30,653 nucleotides of DNA. Origin: Pholiota molesta. Lineage: Eukaryota > Basidiomycota > Agaricomycetes > Agaricales > Strophariaceae. A program made the translations under genes and the position numbers. The DNA lies in NCBI GenBank assembly GCA_014925825.1, contig JACGCK010000381.1, positions 1-30,653 of the forward strand, given 5' to 3'. This document shows, in pieces, positions 1-11,034 of this stretch (position 1 is its first letter; each line of letters begins with the position of its first letter). The notes beneath the pieces are model-generated. The model saw only the letters and a program-made list of their open reading frames with translations. It ran no database searches and was not told where the DNA came from.

Positions 1-1
1 T

Positions 2-975
2 GGTAATGATCTCCGACTCAATATTGTTCCAACTCCGAATCAACCGATCCGAACAAACCTACAAGCCTCTGGTGTCCTCCTGCCATTACTCGTATACACC
101 TTCGAACAAGGCCCCACAAGATAATCGATAAGTACTAAGTGTTAAGTACTATCAAGAACGCTAACCTCGAACAACCGGTCACCACGTTCCGGAATCCAGA
201 CACCATTGACGAGAAACTCAAACGTGGAAACATCTCTTACCGAAGCGTACTTATACCACGCAAAATGTGCGATAATTGAAGCTGTAGGGGAAAATAAGGT
301 TAGCTCATTCTCCCGCCCATACCTTTGATATCATTATCATCTCTCTTATAGGTTATCCTTGGGTTATCCTCAAATGGGAAGCATGACGACTATCAAGAGT
401 TCGACCGCTGCCCCATCTCCCGCCTCGAATGGTATGCCACCCACGGATGGCATAGAGCGAGCAAGGCGAAGGAAAACCTCAGTGGTCTCATCGACGTACG
501 TCTTTTCCAGCTTGAATATACCAACTCCTAACATATTGCCGCTTTAGCATTCATTCCGGAACCGGTACTGGTGCTTGGATGTTTGAACTCGTACAATTCC
601 AGGCTCTGCATGCTCTTCTGGCACTACGTGGGGACCACGTATATGGACTTCAATGATCCCAGTGAAGACTAGGACTTGAGACGGTGTCATTGCGCTCACC
701 TTCATCATAGATCGGCCACATCCCCATCCCGTGAGTGTGAGTTCTTTCTCTACGCTGGAAGAATTCTCGTTATTTATCTCTATTTCAACTTGATGACGGC
801 AGGCAATGATCGTAGATCGTACTGACCTTAGCGCTCCACGATTTAGCCTCGGTGTCCAAGATCGACGGCATCTACGTCAAAGTCAACGCCCTCAAGCAAC
901 CGCTCACTACAGGCCTGATCAATAATCAAATACTGAACTATTACAGGCGTCTTCGAGTAGAGAATAAATGTGCAT
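2..975 (+). pseudogene. 3' part of an unrecognised multi-exon gene, possibly decayed
   Basis: Several open segments on the plus strand look like exons of one gene cut by the window edge. Segment 2-121 is open and stops at 122. Segment 158-298 is open and ends at a GTTAGC donor; its intron (299-351) closes at TTATAG, and the frame continues without a phase break into 352-495. That exon contains residues such as DDYQEF and LEWYATHGWHRASKAKENLSGLID-like text, ending at a GTACGT donor with acceptor CTTTAG at 546. Downstream, 547-655 and about 831-975 are also open, but their frames do not join cleanly, and a short piece 711-730 may be a further exon before a GTGAGT donor. I do not recognise the family. 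Either the gene is intact with unusual splice choices, or it has suffered frameshifts. The reading of 158-495 is the firmest part. Confidence 0.4.
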
Positions 976-1306
976 CTACCTTCAATCATACATAATACTT
1001 ATAAGCTGTACTGCACAACTCAAAAGCTCGATTGACGATTTTCTGAGCGTTTGGTGAACCGGTGACAAGTGTAGAATGCTTTCTGCAGCTTTAGAAAACG
1101 ATAGGCGACGCATGGAAATCTGATTTATATCATTGGTTCAAATTATGTGTATGCGCTCCATGCATATATCAAATGCCCAAACGTGGCAAGCTCATTTGAA
1201 ATTTCTGAGGCATGGATTTCGGTGAACATCACCGGCCCGGAAACAAGCGTGTTGTTTTCTTTTGCATGAGTACGCTTGCTTCCAACGTCGACTCTCCTTG
1301 CATCCA

Positions 1307-3057
1307 ATGTCTCCTGCTTCGCTCTCCACGATTCCACTAGAACTCTTCCCCCAGATAGCGTCACATATTCCTTTACGCTTTGCCCCGGGGACTCTCCATT
1401 CTTTGGCCCTTGTGAATCGCTACTTCTACGATATTGTTAGTCCACTCCTCTACTCGCGACTGATCCTGCGGAACGAAGACGATGCGATAGCGGTCATCCG
1501 AAAGATATTGAAGGACCCAAAGCTTGGTCTGGCCGTCACGGAGCTACACATCATGTCCGAGCTATCCATAGCAACTCGCGGCGGAGAGAAGCCCTTCGAC
1601 GTCCTCGTCGGCCTCCAAGCATTATTACGGGAGGGGTTGATACCTCGCCTCGTTGCTTTGGGTATTTATCTCCTGCAAGGCTGGTGTGACGATGAAGACC
1701 CCGACGTCAGCAGGCTACATGGGCATTTGTCCCCCGAGTTTTGGAACAATCTTCGCAGCAAGTGTCCCCGTCTTCATACCTTGGCTGTCCGAAACATTGC
1801 CCATGATTTTGACGATCCATTGGTATCTGGGGCTACAATCGATGGGCTTAAATCATTCTCGGCAAGTATTTGGGTTTGAACTCCTTGAAAGATGCTAATT
1901 AACACATATATAGAACCTTGTCTCCCTCCGCGTCGAAATGACTGGCGACGAAGAATATCTGGCAGATGATGACAACATAGAGATATTCAATAACCTTCCG
2001 CGTCTTGCATCATCGTTACATACATTGAGTCTTGAAAGCGAACATCAAGACGCGAACCTCGTTCTATGTTACGATTTTCCGAACTTACAATGGCTTCGCT
2101 TGCAGGAGTTCGATTCCAAAAATGAAACTTCGAAAATAATGGCCTTCTTTAAGCGCCACCCCCAACTCGCGGGTTTATCACTTGTAAACTGCGTGAATAA
2201 TTGGTTTTCTGACGATGTGAAAGAAGGATTTCTGCCAAATCTGAAGCATCTAAAGGTAAGAAGCATACATTCATTTGGTCTTTACTATTAACAATTGTTT
2301 CTCTAGGCGAGATTCGTCGATATTCGTATTCTGGTTCCAATACTTCCGCAGCTCATTAGTCTGGCGTTCGTTCAAAGTCATAACGCACAAGTCCCCTACC
2401 TTCTCCGCGCTGTCTTACCAAATGGTCTTCCTCAATTGAGATCCCTCGAAATTTATGAATTCCCCGCGAATTGGGATGATCGGCACTCCATGGAAGGAGT
2501 TCAATGGTACGAAACGTCAGATGGGAAGTTCCACGTAGAACAAAAGCGAAAAACGATGTTGAAGGAGGTGGACTTTCCGCTGAAAGGTTACATGCACTCC
2601 ATCGTCAAAGGTGCGCCGAACCTCGAAGAGTTGGCTCTATATGGAATGACGCCATTGGATGCGGAAAAATTGGTACCTTCATTGTAGTGCCTTGACCTTT
2701 TGAGTGTCGCTAAGTATTTTTTTACAGAATGCTCTCGCTCCGACTTTGTCTCAGCTCGTGGGCATGGAGCGATTCTATTATAATGGCATTTCCCCCGACA
2801 TCATATACATGTACCCCCACGACCCATATCCGGACTTCGACGAAGAGCTGGAGGATTTTCTTTCTGGTGCGGGGATGCTAGCTCAGGCATGTGCACGCCT
2901 TACAACCATATCGAGCTTTGGCAGCAAATATCTCCCATATATTTCTGCGAAGATAGAAAGGGATTCTGAGGGCGAGGTAATGGAAGTCACACGGAGTGAT
3001 GGTGTTGGAATGCTGATTTCGGCTGATGAGAACGATCCATTTCCTCGTAATCCTTGA
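1307..3057 (+). CDS. F-box domain protein, 4 exons, 530 aa
   Basis: Probable substrate-recognition subunit of an SCF-type ubiquitin ligase. Exons are 1307-1861, 1914-2255, 2307-2672 and 2728-3057, summing to 531 codons including the stop, with phase 0 at every junction. The start at 1307 puts the F-box-like motif (STIPLELFPQIASHIP, then LHSLALVNRYFYDIVSPLLYSRL) about 6 residues from the N terminus, as is usual in agaricomycete F-box proteins; an in-frame ATG at 1262 would add 15 residues. The rest has leucine-rich, irregular LRR-like segments (LHTLSLESE, LQWLRLQEF, LKHLKVR, LRSLEIYEF, LEELALYG). The first intron uses a GC donor (GCAAGT at 1862) and ends ATATATAG at 1913 with a GCTAAT branch site; this choice gives the continuous LKSFS-NLVSLRV. 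Introns 2 and 3 are ordinary GT-AG. F-box families are large and fast-evolving, so the substrate cannot be predicted. Confidence 0.85.
1862..1913 (+). other. GC-AG intron in the F-box gene
   Basis: Donor GCAAGT follows TCG, the acceptor is ATATATAG, and ATGCTAATTAAC lies about 15 bases before the acceptor as branch site. The nearby GT at 1866 (GTATTT) would break the reading frame, whereas the GC donor leaves phase 0. A GT donor at 1874 (GTTTGA) also keeps phase, but it is weak and would give a 40-bp intron. Confidence 0.65.
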
Positions 3058-3555
3058 ATAATTTCAATCCTAGAATGTACGTACAGAGTTATAGAGATTA
3101 CTTTCTACTCGCAATATGCCCAGGATACGGAAATGAGTCAAATCGAAGCCAAGGCGGCGCAGATGCTATGCTAATGCAAAGAGCTTGACAAAGTTCATCA
3201 GAGTCTAGAGAACTAATTACCTAGAAATAATGCGTCGTCAGCGCAAACTGCGGTTCAGAACACGTACTTCGTCTGTATCCTACGCCAAGAGATAAGTACA
3301 TAGAACGATCGACTACTTGCTGTTTTTGTCTAGATGGATTCGACGACCACATTTGTGCATCCAAGGGTAGAACATACAAACTGCAACGATCGTAGATCAA
3401 TCACTGAGTAAATATCTGTGATAATCCGATTTCATTCAGCATGCGAGGAGGATCGCCCAAGTATGAAGCGTTCAGTTTCTAAAGCAAACATATGAATCAA
3501 ATGAGCATGTATCACACCATCCATCGAGTCGCTACAACAAAGATAGCAACGAACA

Positions 3556-4935
3556 TCAGACTCCCAATTCCTTCAAAACCTCCCTCGTAGTCTCATCAAG
3601 CTCCCTCGCCAGCCGCTCATCCTTCGCACTCGACGACGGCTCAGCAAGCTTGGCCACAGGCACCAGATACGCACCCTTATACGTCGCCCTCTCCTCCTGC
3701 ACCTTCTTCCCCGCTGCCGCGAACGCCGACGTCCTGGAGCCCTTCGACGCGTGCGTAAACACCCACGGCCCAATGAACGCGGCGAAGCGGCCGATGTAGG
3801 GCACGCTATTGAGGAAGGTGATGAAGCCGGCGGAGATGACGGCGCCGGGGTGCACGGCGAGGCAGGTGATGGGGACGTTCTCGGCGTCGAGGTGTTTCTG
3901 GAGGGTTTTGATGTGGAGGATGTTGGCGAGTTTGCTGAGGCCTGTAGAATGATGAGTGTTGAGGGATTCCGGAAACGGAGGCATGTGAGGATGATCTACC
4001 ATAGGTGTCCAAGTATCCGTTGATAGAGTTTCCGTAATCTTTATTGAGCGTCTCTTTTCCTACGAAGGACTCTGGCGTGACTCTCGTATGCGCTACGGAG
4101 GAGATCTAGGAATGGACATCAAGATCTGTAGCTGCGTTGTGGTTGGGGTGAACGTACGTTTACAATGCGGACATCGGAACCTTCTAGTTGTGCAGTCGTT
4201 TTCAACAAGGGTAAAAGAGTTTCCGTAAGTACGAAATGGCCGATATGACTGTTGTTCATGACTGTCAATAATACCTTCACGCGATGCTGGAGAGAAATAG
4301 TCTTACTTTGTGGCCATGATATCCTTCAAGCCATCTTTGTTCACGTCGTACGGACCTGTAGCACCTCTGAAAAGGGATATGGTGGTGAGTTCGACTGCGA
4401 TGAGCCGAATCGAGACGCCAGACCTTACATTGCCGCATTGTTAACTGTAAGGACCCAATTCAGTATTATTGCACGAGCGTATCATAGGTGGGAACGCAAA
4501 CCTAGTATGTCAAGTCGTGTTTCCTTCTGAAGAAACTCTTCTCCAGCTTGCTTTGCAAGGCGCGGATCGGCGAGGTCCGTCTTCAGGAAATGGAGACTTC
4601 CATCTTCGATGCCCTCTGATTCAAGTTGCTTGATCGCAGCCGAAACGCGCTCTTCGTTTCTACCCGCAATATACACCTAGTAAAGTGAATGTTGATGAAC
4701 GGGTGCGGCACAGCTGATGATTCTGCGCACCCTGGCACCCTTCCGAGCGAGCCATTGGACGGTCCCATATCCCACTCCGCTGCTACAGGTTCACCGAAGA
4801 CAGTTGAATACAATTCGAAATATGTGTCAAAGAACGATAGACTCACTTTCCCCCAGTTATGATTACCACTCTACCGTGCAAATCCGCCAGGTCATCCTCT
4901 GAAAAGGCCTTTTGGGAGAAAAAGGAGAAAGCCAT
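3556..4935 (-). CDS. Short-chain dehydrogenase/reductase (retinol dehydrogenase/WWOX-like), 8 exons, 323 aa
   Basis: NAD(P)-dependent oxidoreductase of the classical SDR superfamily. Minus-strand exons in transcription order: 4935-4847, 4779-4731, 4676-4502, 4444-4429, 4366-4307, 4248-4158, 4105-4000 and 3941-3556, totalling 324 codons with the stop. All phases agree. Joining them rebuilds every SDR landmark: the Rossmann glycine motif TGGNGVGYG across introns 1-2, then GARVYIAGRNEER, the NNAA motif in a 16-nt exon, NHIGHF, the catalytic serine region ISSVAH, and the YGLSK (YxxxK) active site formed across intron 7. HPGAV follows, as in the RDH/WWOX-like group. Length fits the family. The substrate (retinoid, steroid, secondary metabolite or general carbonyl) cannot be told from sequence. 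It is transcribed convergently with the F-box gene, with about 500 bp between the stops. Confidence 0.9.
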
Positions 4936-6094
4936 CGCGGATTATTCGCGGACGTCAAGGTAATGTTGGAAAAAAGACAGCTGCGTGCAGAGTCAAGAAA
5001 GAACTGGGTGGGAAAATGACATGAACGCTGGCCATCGGGTACGACGGCAAAGTAACTGTTGCGAAAGGTTGACCGTTGAAGCGATGCGGATTCGAAATCA
5101 CGCTATGTTCGTTATTATGTCACGGTTGTTACAATGTTACACATGACCATACCTAAAAATAAATACACCGTTCCCTCCCACTAATATCGCATCTTATTGA
5201 ACCGCCTATTCAATGCGATGGAAAGGCGATCGAGTATCGTTAATAAATCCAACCATCGCTTTCCACTGGAGTCTGCCTGCGGGACACTACATAACTCAAT
5301 AATATGCTGGCATGCTGCGCTCACTTCTGTAAGTAATATTCATAGACTGATTCATTCATTGGAAGATTTGGACTTCCATGACATCCCTTTTGTCGCCGAC
5401 AAGTCGCCAATACCATTTTAAATTTTATAAATACCTATCACATCTATGACCTGCCAGGCTGAGAGTCTAATGTAGTCCAGGTAGATTTCACAAGGATCTG
5501 ACACCCTGGGCGCTGGGCTCCCGTTTTTGGCTGTTGTACTGCTCAAAGTCGGAACCTCCAAAAATCCCGTCAATTTAACTTTCAAGCCAGAACTACGATG
5601 AATGAAACGTTTGAACGTCCAACCTACTTAAGTTCTATTAGTAGATAATGACTGGAGTAATACGTTATATTTAGCTTGGCACTGGGCGGTACGTGCGCGT
5701 CTGAATCGCCCAATGGCCACGAAGCCGATGTCGGCCATGGGTCCAGGCCAGTATGTTTTCCGAATGTTTTCTCTGTTTCTCCGGGAACATTGTCCGCTAT
5801 TGTCTCTCTTCACCTTAATGAGGTGAATCGCGGCAGCGCACAAAGTGCGCCTTAATATATTCAATGGGTATTGCGACCGAGTCAGTGGAGCGGATCCATG
5901 CTGAGTTCGGCATCTTTGCAGGGCCGTTCATATTACCGCATTTTATTCACTACAATGGGGCTTCTTCAGACCCTTTTCCTCTCCAAGTCTGTCTTATGTT
6001 CCGCGTTCATCTCCAGCATTCTTTTCTCTGTTCACTCTTCTCCTCTCAGCGAATGTCCACATATTGGCTACTATAGCGCTCACGCCTCGCTACT
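4936..6094. other. Intergenic region between divergently transcribed SDR and membrane-protein genes
   Basis: About 1.16 kb separates the start codons of the SDR (leftward) and the seven-helix protein (rightward), so it should hold both promoters. Short open stretches (for example 5197-5421 and 5864-6098) have no splice-supported continuation or family resemblance, and I do not call them genes. No clear TATA box or known operator was identified. Confidence 0.5.
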
Positions 6095-7379
6095 ATGACA
6101 AGCCCTGTGGTCACCGCCAGGTTGATATTTGCAGGATCAGCTATAGTTTTGGCGTTCTACGGTACGGTCCTCGTTCATAGTCTGACTTTCGCTGCTGAAC
6201 ACTGGTAGTTAGGAGTCTACTTCACTCTTAGCGTCATATGCATCCGCTACCTGTTGATGAACAGGGGCCGTAACCGCGTCGTCTTGATTTATACGGTCGT
6301 CTCTTTCATCGTCTCAACAATTTTCATGGCAGCGTCCTCCAAGTTCGTGGAAGTTGTTCTCATCGAAAGTGCTGTGGATCCTGTTGGGTCGGCGAGGCTC
6401 ATGCCACGACTTGATCTCCTGCAACAAGTTGTGTATTCGATGAAAATATGGTTGGCGGACAGTCTTCTGGTGCGTGTTTTGTTCATGGTCGCACGTTGTC
6501 ATCTCAACCTGCCTAAATAGATCTATCGGTTATGGATCGTATGGTCAGGAATGTTCTCAATCGTCATAATTCCTTCAATCTTGTTTATTGGAACAGTGGG
6601 TCAGTATTTCCGCATATTCTCTTATCCGCTACACAAATTAATGTATGACGTTCGTAATGCAGCCACAGGAATCGCGGGCGTCGCTCTCTTCTGGCAGACC
6701 TCTGAAGAAGTACAAGTCATCATTGTCAACCTCGGAGTCGCATTCCACTCGTGCTCAGTGGCCATAAACATTATAGCAACCGCGCTAATTGCTGGAAGGC
6801 TCTTGTATCAGCGAAGGCTCATCAAACAGCTGGGCGGCGATCATAGTCAAGAGTACCTTTCGGCGAGCGCTATTTTCGCTGAATCTGGGGCGCTCTACTC
6901 GATCACTGGCCTCGTTTATATCCCTCTCTATGGTGTTGACAGTCCATTAATCTATGTGTTCGCTCCTCTGTTAGAAGCCGCGTCGGTAAGTCTTGGCATA
7001 TTCTGCTGCTGTAGATATGAACGCAACCATCGTTATGCACTTTCAGGGAATTGCTCCAACGCTCATCCTTATCCGAATTGCACTCGGTGTCGCCGTCTCA
7101 CGACGGACACATACTCAGATCTCAGCTTTCAAGGCCAGAAAAAGAAAGGGGCGTAACTCAGCAGAGCTAAGCGCCCTTGCTTTCGCGTCTGACGACGCGG
7201 ACAAAACCGATATAAATCTCCAAGCCACCAATACGACATACGTGGGCCGTGATAGCGGCATGGATGATGTATGTCTTTCGCTGCCCGTGATATGTTTCTG
7301 AGGGCTAACGCATATCGACTACTCCCAGAGCTCACATTCTCGAAACCTTGATATGGAGGAAGGTGTTGATTCCACATAA
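6095..7379 (+). CDS. Seven-helix integral membrane protein, 6 exons, 332 aa
   Basis: Exons are 6095-6161, 6213-6469, 6521-6599, 6663-6985, 7047-7268 and 7329-7379, 333 codons with the stop. Phases agree at every junction: G plus GA gives the Gly before VYFTL, and G plus CC gives the Ala in GTVATGIAG. Seven hydrophobic helices are visible, at roughly residues 8-36, 46-66, 95-115, 117-145, 155-182, 200-222 and 228-255. The motif DSLLIYRLWIVW at the end of helix 3 is typical of a large agaricomycete family of predicted seven-helix plasma-membrane proteins, often left hypothetical, that superficially resemble GPCRs. The C-terminal tail of about 75 residues is hydrophilic and basic (RRTHTQISAFKARKRKGR), then acidic, and fits a cytoplasmic tail. 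Ligand and role are unknown. Intron 3 (6600-6662) is a multiple of three with no stop, so retention would insert 21 residues. Confidence 0.8.
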
Positions 7380-8086
7380 AGTGAAATATTCTTATATATA
7401 ATTGAACCCTCTATTCTATCATTAAATATCGATTAAGCACACATTGAGTCTCTTAACTTTAGGCATTATGACGCTAATCGATTCTAGGGCAATTTTGAAG
7501 CAACTTTAGCATTCGTTCGGGTAGTTTTTAGTTGACACCGAGTAATCATATTTTGATCTTAGCAACATTGGTCACCAGTCAGTACTAGTCAGTCACAAAA
7601 GATCTTTTCACTTATCATTGGCGACGGCATTGTGTAGTGATCATTTTAGATCGACGACTGCTGATTTGTAGACTACTCCGGTGGAACTATGTACTAATAA
7701 CCGTTCAAAGCGAGAGGTTTCTGGCCGACTGGAAAGGTCAATCAGAACATCGACCGTCCTAGGTATGAATATATACAGATAGCACAATGAGGTAGAATCG
7801 AATCTGAGTTATCGCTCATCAGTCGGGAGTACAGGTGAGAGCGACACATAGTATTGGCCATGGCCCATGATGGATATCATGTTTCATTGATTGCCAAATC
7901 AACATTCAGGGATCGGAACTCGTTTGCTATGCTGGCGCGCACTGCGCAGAAGCAAATGATGTCTCCGAAATCAAACACGTTGGGTGCAGCACCGCCTCGA
8001 AGGGCAGAAAATTTCATGTTCTTCTCCGCTCATTTCACCTGATATTTCTCCTTCCTTTCCGTTCCTACATTTATCACACTTGCTAG
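7380..8086. other. Intergenic region, no gene seen
   Basis: About 700 bp between two same-strand membrane-protein genes. It presumably holds the 3' end of the first and the promoter of the second. An open stretch at 7854-8042 has no recognisable product and is treated as chance. A short pyrimidine-rich tract (TTTCTCCTTCCTTTCC) lies about 40 bp before the ATG at 8087, as in many basidiomycete promoters. Confidence 0.45.
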
Positions 8087-9598
8087 ATGTCTACTGGGCC
8101 GCTTGTACAGTCGCTTAGCATCGATAATATCGAAGCACTCCTTGGTTCATTGTTGATCGGTATATTCGTATCCGCCATCCTCTTTGGAGTACTGAGTCTG
8201 CAAACATATCGCTACTTCGCACATTGTTCAGATTCCTTGGCTCTAAAATTTTTGGTGAGTATATCACCTCCTCTGTCATGCGGCACGGCTTCGCGTCGAA
8301 TATCGTGCAGCGCTAATATTTTTCGTTCACAGGTGGCAGGAATATGGTACGCATTACCCTGCTCGGGCCATACAACGTCTGATATACTTGAACATCAGGC
8401 TCGGCGAGCTCAGTCATTCCATTTGTGCAGTGCACTACTTTCACTTTTTCATCGTTCAACAAATTCGTCGGTCTGAGGGGCGTACCTGGACAGGGGAGCC
8501 ACCAGAATCCGTCTCACTATCGATTATGCTCAGTGGAATTATAGCTCCTTCCATTCATGTACGTATCCACTCGCAGCGTTTTCACCGTTCCCATTCAACA
8601 GAGAACTCATATTGATTTCTAAGATATTCTTTGCTTATCGTGTGCGTGTAGTAAGCGCCGGTAAGGCTGTGATCATCCCGCTCCTTTGTACAGTTGCCTC
8701 TCTCGCGTCCTTTGGGTTCACGATGCTACTGGCGTTCAAAGTCTACATGAACGCAATCCTGATATTCGACATAAATCATGAGATACAATGGGTGGTCACT
8801 GCAGTGCTCGGTATTTGTGCAGCGGTGGACGTAGTGCTGGCAGCAGCGTTATGTTTCCATTTACAACGCATTGGGCAAGGCGTGGTATTTGGCAGGTGAG
8901 CGATGTTTTGTTTGCTTTCCTTTGCAGACGCTAAGCATTATTTACAATATCAGTACAGCGCGCAAGCTTAGGAAACTTATAATATGGACGATTGGTATGT
9001 GTCGATGCAGATCGTTGCTATCTGTAGGATTACCTTTTACCTATTTCGTTCCTCAGAAACAGGCGTTGTCACCAGTTTTACTGGCCTTACTTTGTTATTC
9101 ACCGTGAGTAGCGCACCGTCCGTTTCACCTACTTGAAGCTCATTGACGTGTCATGGACCCAAGTTCCTGTTCCTGCCTCGCACTTGTGAGTATCAATATG
9201 TAACCCCATCCCAGTTTCCACTCCATTCTTAACCCTCGCTACTTACAGTTGCCTGGCAAGCATTATTTATGTGTCTCACCCGTGGTACTTCGTTTTTCTT
9301 CCAATTACACATGAATTACATTACTCACATCAGACGGCGTGTTTTAAGTTCTATCCATCTCGCTACTTGTCTCGTGCGTAACACCAAGTTTTAACTCACA
9401 TCGTTGATTACTGACTGCCTCTGATGTTAACAGCTTGAACGCCAGACGGGAGGGCTGGACCCAGGAAGGACGCTATTTACCCCAAAATGAAAAGATTGAT
9501 ACAAGCCCCGACACAAACTTTGCAGCTGTGAGTCGAGGTCGCTTCTACAGCACCTTTATATGAGCTTATTATGCGCGATTTTACAGGCAGCGGTTTAA
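8087..9598 (+). CDS. DUF6534-family membrane protein, 11 exons, 296 aa
   Basis: Exons are 8087-8254, 8333-8346, 8399-8558, 8624-8895, 8954-8994, 9057-9103, 9164-9185, 9249-9284, 9349-9373, 9434-9527 and 9587-9598, 297 codons with the stop, all junction phases consistent. The product has about seven hydrophobic helices. Landmarks shared with agaricomycete DUF6534 proteins: LLIGIFVSAILFGVLSLQTY near the N terminus; KFLVAGIWLGELSHSIC, continuous only after splicing a 14-nt exon; FFAYRV; AAVDVVLAAALCFHLQR; TIETGVVTSFTGLTLLFTFL; and the hallmark near-C-terminal SLLVSLNARREGW. The last conserved block is assembled from four tiny exons (22, 36, 25 and 94 nt). The terminal 12-nt exon is the least certain. 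Function is unknown in the family; a surface or sensory role is often assumed but not shown. It follows another seven-helix gene in the same orientation. Confidence 0.82.
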
Positions 9599-10998
9599 TC
9601 TCTAGATGAATGATGTATTTATACTACTGTAAACTCTCAGAAACCTTCATAATATCGAACGTCAATATAATTTAGAATCACACTGGATAACACAGTAGCA
9701 TCCATAACCAATTTGAATTCTACAACGGAGGCACTCACGGCGTCTGAACCATTTGAAGCCGCTGCGACATAGATAGCTCCCTATGCCTTCGTTTCTCAGT
9801 CGTCGGCCTCGCGGGGAGTGAGTCATCGTATGCAGTGGGAGAATCATGACCGCATCAACGGCGCCACTGAGTCGAGATTCGACGGGAACTGTCCATGGAG
9901 CTCATGTTATATCTGTCGACAGAAGATCATCCACAGGATCGACATCTCCGCCGATATATCAATCTGAGATCCTAGTGCGATGATGTGCATGGACATCGCG
10001 TGTCGGACCTCGGCGTCGAACGCGCAGGGAGTTTATATTTAAGTTATCTCTTATAGACCAGCGTATCAGTGTGAGGAACGTGTTTTGAATTTTCAGGACC
10101 AACTTTAGCTGCACATTCAATACAGATATTTTGCAAACATCTATGATGACGGGATGAGGTCAATTTCTCGAGTTGAATTCGCATCGCGAAGAAAGAACGA
10201 CTCGGTAGCTATTGGGATTCAGGAGGCACTAATTCCTGTTGAGGCTGTATAGATAACATCAGAGAACGCAAAAGATGAAGATGTGGATGTAAATCCGTGG
10301 ACGTTTCAAGGCTGGAACTGATCATCAGAGGGAGGGAGCAACGATGACGCTGTGAAGCTCAACCCAATGGCCTGGTCTATCGTTGCAGTGCAAATACATT
10401 CAGGCGAGGAGCTGTCTCTCCTATCCGAGGAGTGTAGAGGATGTAGAGAAGGAGTTGTCACAGGAGACTCAAGAGCGCGACACCGAGAGACGACCAACGA
10501 GAGGCCTCGAGAGTCGAGAGTCGAGAGCAAGTCGAGAGTGACGGGACTCGGGAGTGACAATGAGGGTGTCACTGTAACTGATCCGGCCCGCGTGTGATCA
10601 ATGTGTGATACCTGACCAGAAACTTTGATTATTTATCTTCTCTCGGCTGTAAACCTAAAAGAAATTAACTACATGAAGTAATAAAATATATAGACCTGAA
10701 TGTAATCTCGGCTTTCAAACATACATCTACTTGATATTGGGCGAGCAATGATGAAGGCAAAATATAGCGTCACAGAACTTACCGGTGTGACGTGATATGA
10801 TGCTGATATAAGCCATATATCAACAACGCTCAACTGCTCTCTTGCTGCTCTCCTCATGATAAGTGTTTCCTCAAGGCCTCATCGACATCGACTGCACCCC
10901 CCAACCTCGCCGGGTTCAGAGACCAGAGTCTGTGATTTGTGCCAGCACAGCGATGACTACGGGTGCGACGGAGATTTGAGTAGACTTGCAGGTTCCAT
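9599..10998. other. Non-coding region with a short TCGAGAG-type repeat patch
   Basis: No coding sequence I can support. Around 10490-10545 the sequence is built of imperfect GTCGAGA/TCGAGAG units, making a purine-rich patch that reads open on both strands by composition alone. This region marks the change from compact gene space to decayed sequence. Confidence 0.4.
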
Positions 10999-11034
10999 GT
11001 GGTGAATGGCAGGGGCGTACACGAAGCCTACGCT

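Noticed and set aside
1143..1364. Minus-strand open frame over the start of the F-box gene
   Set aside because: It is antisense to a well-supported coding exon and has no family resemblance.
3751..4023. Plus-strand open frame rich in Gly/Glu/Asp
   Set aside because: It is the complement of the GC-rich last exons of the SDR gene; its odd composition comes from codon bias on the other strand.
5864..6098. Two overlapping short frames before the seven-helix gene
   Set aside because: They lie in the presumed 5' untranslated/promoter region, have no splice continuation, and the ATG at 6095 gives the complete protein.
10306..10597. Open frames on both strands around 10.3-10.6 kb
   Set aside because: They are explained by the GTCGAGA-type repeat, which lacks stops in several frames; no domain or splice sites.
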